The notes beneath the pieces were generated by a model. The model worked only from the letters and a program-made list of their open reading frames with translations. It was not told where the DNA came from and ran no database searches. Made by a program: the position numbers and the translations under genes. Positions 1-5,920 of a DNA stretch of 8,088 nt are shown piece after piece; position 1 is the first letter of the stretch, and every line of letters starts with the position of its first letter. The DNA comes from JAGQTE01 sp964648005 (GTDB lineage: Bacteria > Actinomycetota > Acidimicrobiia > Acidimicrobiales > Acidimicrobilacustridaceae), in NCBI GenBank assembly GCA_964648005.1, contig CAZYKR010000206.1, positions 1 to 8,088 of the forward strand. Reading direction: 5' to 3'.

Positions 1-129
1 TACGAGGGGAGAGATCCTGTGTTGAAACGGAGTGTGGCGATCAAGGTGATCAAGGCCGGGTCCGATCGCTCTGAGGCGCTGCGGCAGCGTTTCCTGCGCG
101 AGGCGCGGTCTGCCGCCGCGCTGCACCAC
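1..129 (+). other. Ser/Thr protein kinase N-lobe fragment fused in frame to EgtD
   Basis: Translated in the EgtD frame from base 1, this stretch begins YEGRDPVLKRSVAIKVIK and continues through RQRFLREARSAAALHH. That is the Hanks-type bacterial kinase N-lobe: the end of the glycine-loop strand (usually VYxARD), the VAIK strand with the ATP-anchoring Lys, and helix C with its Glu in FLREA. A kinase would continue with something like PNVV or DNVV, whereas here it passes directly into EgtD at DVVAGLTATPK. Codon use also differs: AGA, AAA, AGT, CCT and TCT occur here but are rare in the genes that follow, and bases 1-60 are about 57% G+C against about 73% just after. The kinase lacks its catalytic loop, so no kinase activity can be expected from this piece. 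It may be a rearrangement scar or an assembly join. Confidence 0.75.
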
Positions 130-1038
130 GACGTCGTCGCCGGCCTCACGGCCACGCCGAAGACGCTGCCGCCGAAGTGGTTCTACGACGACCACGGCTG
201 TGACCTGTTCGACCAGATCACCCGCCTGCCCGAGTACTACCCGACCGAGGCGGAGCGGGCGATCCTCATGGCCGAGGCCGCCACGATCGCCGCCGTCAGC
301 GAGGCCGACACCATCGTCGAGCTCGGCTCGGGCACGTCGGACAAGACGCGCACACTCCTCGACGCCTTCTGGGATGCCGGACAGCTGCGCACCTTCGTGC
401 CGTTCGAGGTGAACGAGGCGACCGTCGTCGCCGCCGCCAACACCATCGCCGAGCGGTATCCGGGCCTCGAGGTGCACGCCGTCGTCGGAGACTTCGAGCG
501 GCACCTGGGGGACCTGCCGAACGCCGGCACCCGGATGGTGGCGTTCCTGGGCTCGACGATCGGCAACTTCGCGCCGGCGGAACGCAAGCACTTCCTGGCC
601 GAACTGGCCGACACGCTGCGCCCCGGAGACACCGTGCTGCTCGGCACCGACCTCGTGAAGGACGTGGCGCGACTCGAAGCGGCGTACGACGACGCGGCAG
701 GCGTCACGGCGGCGTTCAACCGCAACGTCCTGGCGGTGGTCAACCGCGAGCTCGATGCGGACTTCGACATCGATGCCTTCGCACATCGAGCGTTCTTCGA
801 CACCACCAACGAATGGATCGAGATGCGCCTGGTCAGCGAGCGATCACAGGTGGTGCGCATCGGCGCCCTCGATCTGACCGTGTCGTTCGCCGCCGGTGAA
901 GAGCTGCGCACCGAGATCTCGGCCAAGTTCCGACGTGCAGGCGTCGAGGCCGAGCTCGCCGCCGTCGGGCTGACCCTCGAACAGTGGTGGACCGATCCGG
1001 CGGGCGACTTCGCGCTCAGCCTGGCGCGTCTGAGCTGA
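1..1038 (+). CDS. egtD: L-histidine N-alpha-methyltransferase EgtD, with foreign N-terminus, 5' end open
   Basis: EgtD uses three S-adenosylmethionine molecules to trimethylate histidine to hercynine, a committed step of ergothioneine synthesis in the cytoplasm. Counting from the GTG at 19 gives 339 residues. Seen: the family signature AGLTATPKTLPPKWFYD (41-57), PEYYPT (71-76), the SAM loop ELGSGTSDKT (101-110), GDFE (157-160), GSTIGNF (178-184), RTEISAKF (298-305) and the typical end WTDPAGDFALSLAR. Against the M. smegmatis enzyme as I remember its published structure, the histidine- and SAM-pocket residues Tyr56, Asp141, Asn166, Tyr206, Met252, Glu282 and Ser284 all appear as Y73, D158, N183, Y223, M269, E299 and S301, a constant offset of 17 that suggests no indels. 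The first 37 residues are not EgtD-like but match a kinase N-lobe. The frame is open to base 1. GTG at 19 has a GGGGAG seven bases upstream and is the only reasonable start inside the window, but the reading frame may begin earlier. No egtA, egtB or egtC is visible here. Confidence 0.93.
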   Translation, partial: YEGRDPVLKRSVAIKVIKAGSDRSEALRQRFLREARSAAALHHDVVAGLTATPKTLPPKWFYDDHGCDLFDQITRLPEYYPTEAERAILMAEAATIAAVSEADTIVELGSGTSDKTRTLLDAFWDAGQLRTFVPFEVNEATVVAAANTIAERYPGLEVHAVVGDFERHLGDLPNAGTRMVAFLGSTIGNFAPAERKHFLAELADTLRPGDTVLLGTDLVKDVARLEAAYDDAAGVTAAFNRNVLAVVNRELDADFDIDAFAHRAFFDTTNEWIEMRLVSERSQVVRIGALDLTVSFAAGEELRTEISAKFRRAGVEAELAAVGLTLEQWWTDPAGDFALSLARLS

Positions 1039-1092
1039 CCCGCGACCAACGGCGAGCAATGACCGGCGCAGCGCCTACGATGCGCCGACGCC

Positions 1093-1130
1093 GCATGCAC
1101 GACCGGGCATGCACCACGACGCATGACGAC
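1093..1130. repeat. Short direct repeats of GCATGCAC upstream of the beta-barrel gene
   Basis: Two exact copies of GCATGCAC start at 1093 and 1107, 14 bases apart. A third partial copy, GCATGACGAC, starts at 1121. Each full copy contains the palindrome GCATGC. They sit in the 102-base gap between egtD and the next gene, ending just before that gene's ribosome binding site. A regulator site is possible, but no promoter with both boxes could be recognised, so the role is unknown. Confidence 0.35.
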
Positions 1131-1143
1131 GGGAGACATCGTG
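1131..1143 (+). promoter_or_regulatory. Ribosome binding site that decides the GTG start at 1141
   Basis: GGGAG at 1131-1135 stands five bases before the GTG at 1141. The ATG at 1123 in the same frame has no purine-rich sequence in front of it, so the GTG is the better start. Confidence 0.6.
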
Positions 1144-1704
1144 GACGACCTGGACAAGCTCGGACCGCTCAAGCATCTGGTGGGCAGCTGGGAGGGCGAG
1201 GGCGGCCTCGACGTCTCGTACCACCACGCCGAGGGTGCCGTCGGCGACACGCCGTTTCGCGAGCGCACCACCTTCTCCGCCTTCGGGCCTGTCGACAACG
1301 GCACGCAGCAGCTCTACGGCCTGGACTACCGGATGGCGGCGTGGCGCGGCGATGAGGTCGACCCGTTCCACACCGAGATCGGCTACTGGCTGTGGGACGC
1401 CGCCGAGCAGCAGGTCATGCGTTGCTTCATGGTGCCGCGCGGCACCGCCGTCCTCGCCGGCGGCACCGCTGACGCTGATGCCACGACCTTCACGATGGTC
1501 GGCGAGCAGGGCTCGGCGACGTACGGGGTGATCGAGAACCGCTACCTGGCCGACAAGGCGAGCTGCGTGCGCTACGAGTGCACGATCACCATCGACGGGC
1601 CGGACCAGTGGTCGTACACGCAGACCACCGTGTTGCGGATGCCGCAATTCCCCGACCTGTACGACCACACCGACGCCAACACCCTGCGACGCGTCGTCGG
1701 GTGA
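1141..1704 (+). CDS. Nitrobindin/THAP4-type heme-binding beta-barrel (FABP-like) protein
   Basis: A 187-residue cytosolic protein with no signal peptide or membrane segment. Near the start, LKHLVGSWEGEGG matches the first strand of the DUF1794/nitrobindin family (usually GTWxGxG). The middle, RMAAWRGDEVDPFHTEIGYW, ends in the family's FHxExGYW pattern. The last strand ends DHTDANTLRRVVG, with a His about 12 residues from the end, the place where nitrobindins carry their proximal heme ligand. Nitrobindins hold ferric heme in a ten-stranded barrel and scavenge or isomerise nitric-oxide and peroxynitrite species. This protein is somewhat longer than the typical 160 residues and lacks the YPT motif after strand one, so it belongs to a divergent actinobacterial branch and heme binding is inferred, not shown. 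It follows egtD by 102 bases on the same strand. A link to redox or nitrosative defence is plausible because ergothioneine is also an antioxidant. Starting at ATG 1123 would add six residues. Confidence 0.8.
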   Translation: MDDLDKLGPLKHLVGSWEGEGGLDVSYHHAEGAVGDTPFRERTTFSAFGPVDNGTQQLYGLDYRMAAWRGDEVDPFHTEIGYWLWDAAEQQVMRCFMVPRGTAVLAGGTADADATTFTMVGEQGSATYGVIENRYLADKASCVRYECTITIDGPDQWSYTQTTVLRMPQFPDLYDHTDANTLRRVVG

Positions 1705-1709
1705 GCGAT

Positions 1710-1734
1710 CACCCGGCTCGCCGAGCGCCGGGTG
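1710..1734 (+). promoter_or_regulatory. Perfect 8-bp hairpin between the barrel gene and the membrane protein gene
   Basis: CACCCGGC (1710-1717) and GCCGGGTG (1727-1734) are exact reverse complements with a nine-base loop. The hairpin starts five bases after the upstream stop codon and ends one base before the AAGGA ribosome binding site (1736-1740) of the next gene. There is no T-run, so a classical intrinsic terminator is unlikely. It could act as an intercistronic stabiliser or influence access to the ribosome binding site. Confidence 0.4.
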
Positions 1735-1735
1735 C

Positions 1736-1750
1736 AAGGATGCGTCCGTG
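1736..1750 (+). promoter_or_regulatory. Ribosome binding site and GTG start of the flippase-type gene
   Basis: AAGGA at 1736-1740 is seven bases before the GTG at 1748. This is a well-spaced site and supports the GTG start rather than a later one. Confidence 0.6.
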
Positions 1751-4240
1751 ACGGACGCGGCACCGCCGCCGGCGAGGCGGCATCGACCCGGCGGGTTCCC
1801 GGTCATCGCCACGACGGGCACCACGCAGCGCCGTCGCCGCCCGATCGACGCCATCACCGTCGGCGTCGGCATCGTGGTGCTGCTGTGGCTCGTCGCGGTC
1901 TGGGACGATCAGGGCACGCTGGCGAACCGTCTCGCCGGCGCGCTCGGCTTCCTGCCGCAGTTCGTGGTGTCGGCGCTGTCGTTCGTGACGACGCTGGCGG
2001 CAGTGTGGGCGGCACTGCTCGTCATCGGCCTCGGTGTCGCCGGTTGGCGCCGGCGCGGCCTGAGCCGCGACGTGCTGCTCGCCGCCGTGCTCGCACCCAG
2101 CGTGTCGGCCCTCGTCTACCGCTGGGCCACGGGCGCGTGGCCCGCGATCGACGGGTGGAACTGGCTGCGCACGTCGTCGGGGTTCCCGGCCCTCGTACTC
2201 GTGTTGGTGGTGGCGGTCACCCGCACCGCACGACCCCACCTGACCCGGCCGGTGCGCACGCTCGGCTCGGTCTTCGTGGCGGGTGCCGTCCTGGGCCTGC
2301 TCGCCGTCGGCACCACGAGCGGCTCGGCCGTTGCCGCGGGGTACGTCCTCGGCCTGGTGTTGGCCGCCGCCATCCTGTTCGCCTTCGGATCGCCCGAGGG
2401 TCAGCCCGACGAGGCGCAGTACCGCGACGCCCTCGACGACCTCGGCATCGAGGTGGCCGACCTCGAGCTGGTGGCGACCACCGACTGGGGCGCTGCCCTG
2501 GCCCGGGTCACCGACACCGGCGGGCGCCGCCTCACCGCCAAGCTCTACGGCCGCGACGCCTACGACGCACAGGTGCTCACCAAGGCGTGGTCGTTTCTCT
2601 GGTATCAGCAGTCCGGCCCGACCCTGGCGATGACGCGGGTCCAACAGGTCGAGCACGAGGCGTTCCTCACGCTGCTGGCCGGCGCCCGCGGCGCCACCAC
2701 GTCGGCGGTGGTGACCAGCGGCGTCGACTCGCACGACAACGCGCTGATCGTGCTCGAGGAGCCGACCGCCACCCTCGAGGCCGCCGACCCGGCGACCGTG
2801 GACGACGCCCTGCTCGACGAGGTGTGGGCTCAGGCGCTGGCCCTCGGCGCCGCCGGCATCGTGCACGGCGCGCTCCACGCCGGCAACCTCCACCTCGCCG
2901 CCACCGGCACCGACCGGGTGGTGGTGAGCGGGTTCGCGCAGGCGCGGCTCGAGCCGGTCGGTGACGAGGCGGTCAACAGCGACCGTGCCGAGCTGCTCGT
3001 CGCCACCGCCGAGCTGGTGGGCGACGAACGCGCCATCGCCGCGGCGCACCGAGCGCTCGGCGACGACGGGCTGCACGCCGTGCTGCAGTTCCTGCAACCG
3101 GCCGCCCTGAGCCGCCACACCCGACGGCGCCTGGAGCAGGACGCGACGACCATCGAGTCGCTCAAGACGGCACATCGCCTATCGGCGTCGGGGGCGCGGG
3201 TGGCGACCTTGCGCAAGGCGGCGAGCACCGAGCTCGGCATCGACGAGCCCGAGGTCGAGAAGCTGGTGCGCGTCAGCTGGGGCAGCGTCGTGATGGCCGT
3301 CATCTTGCTGGTGGCCGTATCGTTCGTGTGGTCCCAGCTCGCCGACATCGGCTGGTCGAACCTCCAAGCGTCGTTCGCCGAGGCGAACTGGGTCTGGGCC
3401 GGCGTCGGGTTCGCCATCGCCCAGCTGCAGTCGGTCGGCATGGCCTTCGCCGTGCTCGGCGCGTGCGTCAAGAAGATCCCGCTCGGCCCGACTATCGCCG
3501 AGCAGTTCGCCGGCAAGTTCATCGACCTTGCCGTGCCGTCGTCGGCCGGGCGGATCGCGCTCAACACGCGCTACTTCCAGAAGTTCGGCATCCCCACGAC
3601 GACCGCCCTCGGGCAGGGAGCGCTGTGGTCGTTCGGCGGATTCGTGGTGCAGATCCTGCTCGTCGTGGCGGCGCTGACGATCGGCGGCATCAACCTCAAC
3701 CTGGACGCGCTGTCCAGTGAGGCGTCGACCGCGACGTCGACGACCACGACGACCGACGGCGGTGGCCTGCCGGGGTGGCTGCTCGTGGGGACGGCGCTAC
3801 TCGTGCTGGTGGTCGTCGTGGCGGCGGTCCGCTCGGCGAAGCTGCGGACGTTCGTGAAGGACAAGCTGCGCGACGGCGCCGACGTGCTGCGGGTGCTGCG
3901 GGACCCGAACAAGGTCGGGCTGATCCTGTTCGGCAACCTCGTCGCCCAGGTGGTCCTGGCGGCATCGCTGTCGGCGTGCTGCCTGGCGTTCGGCTACCAC
4001 ATCTCATTCTGGACGCTGCTGCTGATCAACACCGCTATCGCCATGCTGGCCGGCATCCTCCCGATCCCTGGCGGGATGGGCGTCGCCGAGGCCGGCATCA
4101 CCGCCGGGCTGACGATGGCCGGCATGCCGCAGGTGGAGGCGTTCGGTGCCATGGCCATCTACCGCCTGTCGATGTTCTACCTGCCGCCGATCTGGGGCTA
4201 CGTCGCGCTCTACGAGCTGCGCAAGCGCGAGTACCTGTAG
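1748..4240 (+). CDS. Large membrane protein: membrane block, kinase-like domain, LPG-synthase/flippase-type domain
   Basis: An 830-residue protein in three parts. Residues about 34-214 hold up to six hydrophobic stretches. Residues about 215-480 look like a degenerate kinase (APH/ABC1-like): an ATP-Lys-like TAKLYGRDAYD (Lys265), a helix-C-like Glu in VEHEAF (303), a catalytic loop HGALHAGNLHL (373-383) and a DFG-like region SGFAQAR (394-400). The catalytic Asp of HGD is Ala375 and the metal-binding Asp of DFG is Gly395, so phosphotransfer is unlikely. Residues about 505-830 hold roughly eight membrane segments and match the LPG_synthase_TM/YbhN/UPF0104 family (PF03706), with PSSAGRIALNTRYF (597-610) and PIPGGMGVAEAGIT (772-785). 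In MprF this type of domain flips aminoacylated lipids across the membrane. The aminoacyl-transferase domain of MprF is absent, so the likely role is lipid or glycolipid translocation, substrate unknown. A Thr-rich loop (660-669) separates two membrane segments. Similar large actinobacterial proteins exist to my knowledge. It converges on hspR with a 47-base gap. Confidence 0.85.
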   Translation: MTDAAPPPARRHRPGGFPVIATTGTTQRRRRPIDAITVGVGIVVLLWLVAVWDDQGTLANRLAGALGFLPQFVVSALSFVTTLAAVWAALLVIGLGVAGWRRRGLSRDVLLAAVLAPSVSALVYRWATGAWPAIDGWNWLRTSSGFPALVLVLVVAVTRTARPHLTRPVRTLGSVFVAGAVLGLLAVGTTSGSAVAAGYVLGLVLAAAILFAFGSPEGQPDEAQYRDALDDLGIEVADLELVATTDWGAALARVTDTGGRRLTAKLYGRDAYDAQVLTKAWSFLWYQQSGPTLAMTRVQQVEHEAFLTLLAGARGATTSAVVTSGVDSHDNALIVLEEPTATLEAADPATVDDALLDEVWAQALALGAAGIVHGALHAGNLHLAATGTDRVVVSGFAQARLEPVGDEAVNSDRAELLVATAELVGDERAIAAAHRALGDDGLHAVLQFLQPAALSRHTRRRLEQDATTIESLKTAHRLSASGARVATLRKAASTELGIDEPEVEKLVRVSWGSVVMAVILLVAVSFVWSQLADIGWSNLQASFAEANWVWAGVGFAIAQLQSVGMAFAVLGACVKKIPLGPTIAEQFAGKFIDLAVPSSAGRIALNTRYFQKFGIPTTTALGQGALWSFGGFVVQILLVVAALTIGGINLNLDALSSEASTATSTTTTTDGGGLPGWLLVGTALLVLVVVVAAVRSAKLRTFVKDKLRDGADVLRVLRDPNKVGLILFGNLVAQVVLAASLSACCLAFGYHISFWTLLLINTAIAMLAGILPIPGGMGVAEAGITAGLTMAGMPQVEAFGAMAIYRLSMFYLPPIWGYVALYELRKREYL

Positions 4241-4289
4241 GTCCCCTGCGGACCTGACGGATCGCTCGGGTCGGGCGGGTCAGGCGATC
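4239..4289. terminator. Candidate bidirectional terminator between convergent genes
   Basis: The gap between the two convergent stop codons holds three perfect 6-bp inverted repeats: AGGTCC/GGACCT (4239-4244 with 4250-4255, five-base loop), CCTGAC/GTCAGG (4253-4258 with 4279-4284) and GATCGC/GCGATC (4260-4265 with 4284-4289). They overlap, so not all can form together. None is followed by a T-run on either strand, which is common for hairpin terminators in high-GC actinobacteria but makes the call tentative. Confidence 0.4.
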
Positions 4290-4677
4290 AGGAGTCGAAC
4301 AGACGCGACGCCTCGCCGAAGACCGCCACCTGCTGGCGCAGCGGCACGAGGTCGCGGCGGTATTGGCGATGCGTGTCGGCCACGGCGGCCTCGACCTGGC
4401 TGCGAACCCGGTCGAGCTCGGCACGCAGCGCCGCCACCTCGGCCTCGAGCTCGAGGACCCGCTTCACACCCGCCAGGTTGAGACCTTGTTCGGTGAGCTC
4501 GGCGATGCGGCGCAGCATCGAGATGTCGTCGTCGCTGTAGCGGCGACTCCCGCCGGGCGTGCGGCTCGGCTCGAGCAGGCCCTTGCGCTCGTAGATGCGC
4601 AGCGTCTGCGGGTGCATCCCCGCCAGCTCGGCGGCGACGGAGATGACGTAGACCGCTCGGGTGCGTCGTGTCGGCAT
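4288..4677 (-). CDS. hspR: Heat shock repressor HspR, MerR family
   Basis: A 129-residue DNA-binding repressor. Residues about 9-75 form the MerR-type winged helix-turn-helix: VYVISVAAELAGMHPQTLRIY is the helix-turn-helix, and YERKGLLEPSRTPGGSRRYS is the recognition helix end and wing signature of HspR. RRIAELTEQGLNLAGVKRVL follows and leads into a coiled-coil dimerisation helix (about 75-110). In Streptomyces and Mycobacterium, HspR binds inverted HAIR repeats (CTTGAGT-N7-ACTCAAG) upstream of dnaK with DnaK as co-repressor, and is released when DnaK is occupied by unfolded protein. It is the last gene of the chaperone operon, 20 bases after dnaJ, so it is probably autoregulated. No HAIR element was found in the window, as expected if it lies upstream of dnaK. 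The ATG start is fixed by AGGAGGTG five bases upstream. Length is normal for the family. Confidence 0.95.
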   Translation of the reverse strand: MPTRRTRAVYVISVAAELAGMHPQTLRIYERKGLLEPSRTPGGSRRYSDDDISMLRRIAELTEQGLNLAGVKRVLELEAEVAALRAELDRVRSQVEAAVADTHRQYRRDLVPLRQQVAVFGEASRLFDS

Positions 4678-4682
4678 TCGTC

Positions 4683-4690
4683 CACCTCCT
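4683..4690 (-). promoter_or_regulatory. Strong ribosome binding site of hspR
   Basis: On the minus strand this reads AGGAGGTG, five bases before the hspR ATG. It occupies the 20-base gap after the dnaJ stop codon, giving hspR its own efficient translation start within the operon mRNA. Confidence 0.7.
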
Positions 4691-4697
4691 GCGATGG

Positions 4698-5843
4698 CTA
4701 CACGCCCAGGTTGGCGCGTGGGGACTCGGTCGTGGCGGCAGCGAGCGCTTCGACGGCGGCGCGCTGCTCGTCGGTGAGGGCGGTCGGCACCGCCACCTCG
4801 ACGGTGACGAGCAGATCGCCGGTGCTCTTCTTCGTGGACACGCCACGGCCCTTGACGCGAAACGTCCGACCGGAACGGGTGCCCTCGGGCACCTTGAGGG
4901 TGACGGAGTCCCCGTCGAGCGTCGGGACGGTCAGCTTGGTGCCCAGCACGGCTTCGGGGAAGGTCACAGGCACGGTGAGGGTGAGGTTGTCGCCGTCACG
5001 TCCGAACAGCGCATGCGCCATGACGTGCACGACGACGTACAGATCGCCGGCCGGACCGCCGTTGCGACCGGGGCTGCCCCGGCCCTTGAGCCGGATCTTC
5101 TGACCGTCGCGGACACCGGCGGGCATGCGGACCTTCACGTCGCGCGGGCGGCGCTCGATGCCGGTGCCGGCGCACGTCGGGCAGGGGTCGGCGATGAGCA
5201 CGCCCCGCCCGGCGCACTCGGCGCACGGCGTCGAGAACGAGAACAGACCCTGGTTGTCGTCCGTCACGCCGCGCCCGTGGCAGACCGGACACGTCATCGG
5301 CGCCGTGCCCGGCTTGGCGCCCGTGCCGGTGCAGGTCGAGCACACTGCGTCGGAGGTCAGGTGCAACGTGGTCTCGAGACCGGCGATGGCGTCCTCGAAG
5401 GACAGGTGCAGCTCGGTCTCGAGGTCGCTGCCTCGTTGCGGCCCCGGACCGCGCGACGGGCCGGGTCGACGCCCGCCGCCCCGGTTGCCCATGCGGCCGA
5501 ACAGGCCACCGAACAGGTCGCCGAGGTCGCCCATGTCGTCGGTTGTGAACTGGTAGCCGCCGGGACCTGCGCCGCCACCGGAACCGAAGCCCATCCCGCC
5601 CATGGGGCCGAGGCGGCGGACCTCGTCGTACTCGGCCCGTTTGGTCTCGTCCCCGAGCACGTCGTAGGCGGCGGACACCTCCTTGAACTTCTCCTCCGCC
5701 GCAGCGTCGCCGGGGTTGGCGTCGGGGTGCAGCTGGCGCGCCAGCTTGCGGTACGCCTTGGTGATCTCCTTCGCCGTCGCCGACTCAGCGACGCCGAGGG
5801 TCTCGTAGTAGTTCTTCTCGAACCATTCGCGCTGGGGTGCCAT
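4698..5843 (-). CDS. dnaJ: Chaperone protein DnaJ (Hsp40)
   Basis: DnaJ delivers unfolded clients to DnaK and stimulates its ATPase in the cytoplasm. The 381-residue protein is complete. It has a J domain (about 11-76) with the essential HPD at 39-41, and a Gly-rich linker (about 80-138) containing DLFGGLFG. The zinc-binding region (168-228) has four intact CxxCxGxG repeats starting at C168, C185, C207 and C221. The substrate-binding beta domains follow, with the typical GDLYVVVHV and VPTLDGDSVTLKVPEGTRSG, so this is a class I J-protein. The opening REWFEKNYYETLGV resembles the DnaJ1 type that is encoded with dnaK in actinobacteria, rather than the DnaJ2 linked to hrcA. It lies 77 bases after grpE and 20 before hspR. 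The ATG is set by a near-perfect ribosome binding site, which favours high output independent of grpE translation. Confidence 0.97.
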   Translation of the reverse strand: MAPQREWFEKNYYETLGVAESATAKEITKAYRKLARQLHPDANPGDAAAEEKFKEVSAAYDVLGDETKRAEYDEVRRLGPMGGMGFGSGGGAGPGGYQFTTDDMGDLGDLFGGLFGRMGNRGGGRRPGPSRGPGPQRGSDLETELHLSFEDAIAGLETTLHLTSDAVCSTCTGTGAKPGTAPMTCPVCHGRGVTDDNQGLFSFSTPCAECAGRGVLIADPCPTCAGTGIERRPRDVKVRMPAGVRDGQKIRLKGRGSPGRNGGPAGDLYVVVHVMAHALFGRDGDNLTLTVPVTFPEAVLGTKLTVPTLDGDSVTLKVPEGTRSGRTFRVKGRGVSTKKSTGDLLVTVEVAVPTALTDEQRAAVEALAAATTESPRANLGV

Positions 5844-5850
5844 CGGGGTG

Positions 5851-5862
5851 CCTCACCTCCTT
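5851..5862 (-). promoter_or_regulatory. Near-perfect ribosome binding site of dnaJ
   Basis: On the minus strand this reads AAGGAGGTGAGG, seven bases before the dnaJ ATG. It contains a nine-base match to the 16S rRNA tail (AAGGAGGTG), the strongest ribosome binding site in the window. Confidence 0.75.
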
Positions 5863-5863
5863 C

Positions 5864-5909
5864 CGTCGCACTCGTCGCATTCGTAGCAACCCGTCGTCCC
5901 GTCGGGACG
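5864..5909 (-). other. grpE-dnaJ intercistronic region: 9-base degenerate repeats and a hairpin
   Basis: On the plus strand, CGTCGCACT, CGTCGCATT and CGTAGCAAC stand in tandem at 5864-5890, three degenerate copies of a nine-base unit. Beside them, CGTCCC (5895-5900) and GGGACG (5904-5909) form a 6-bp stem with a three-base loop. The block lies between the grpE stop and the dnaJ ribosome binding site. It may be an mRNA processing or attenuation element, or chance in GC-rich DNA. Confidence 0.3.
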
Positions 5910-5920
5910 GGCGGATTGGC

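Noticed and set aside
1060..1081. Promoter with TACGAT at 1076-1081
   Set aside because: The -10-like hexamer is present, but the only -35-like hexamer (ATGACC at 1059) is 11 bases away, too close for a standard sigma-70 promoter.
1123..1140. ATG at 1123 as the start of the barrel protein
   Set aside because: No purine-rich site precedes it, while the GTG at 1141 has GGGAG at the right distance and starts closer to the conserved region. It remains possible but less likely.
1709..3175. 488-residue open frame on the minus strand
   Set aside because: It lies antisense to the flippase-type gene. Its product is a Gly/Arg/His-rich composition with no recognisable domain, as expected from a shadow frame in GC-rich DNA.
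5844..5920. Cys-rich peptide reading (CYECDECD) in the grpE-dnaJ gap
   Set aside because: It is the out-of-frame translation of the 9-base repeats at the end of a shadow frame overlapping grpE. There is no independent start or ribosome binding site.
4678..5920. HAIR or CIRCE heat-shock operator within the visible operon
   Set aside because: I looked for CTTGAGT-N7-ACTCAAG and the CIRCE inverted repeat in the gaps and saw neither. The expected site is upstream of dnaK, outside the window.
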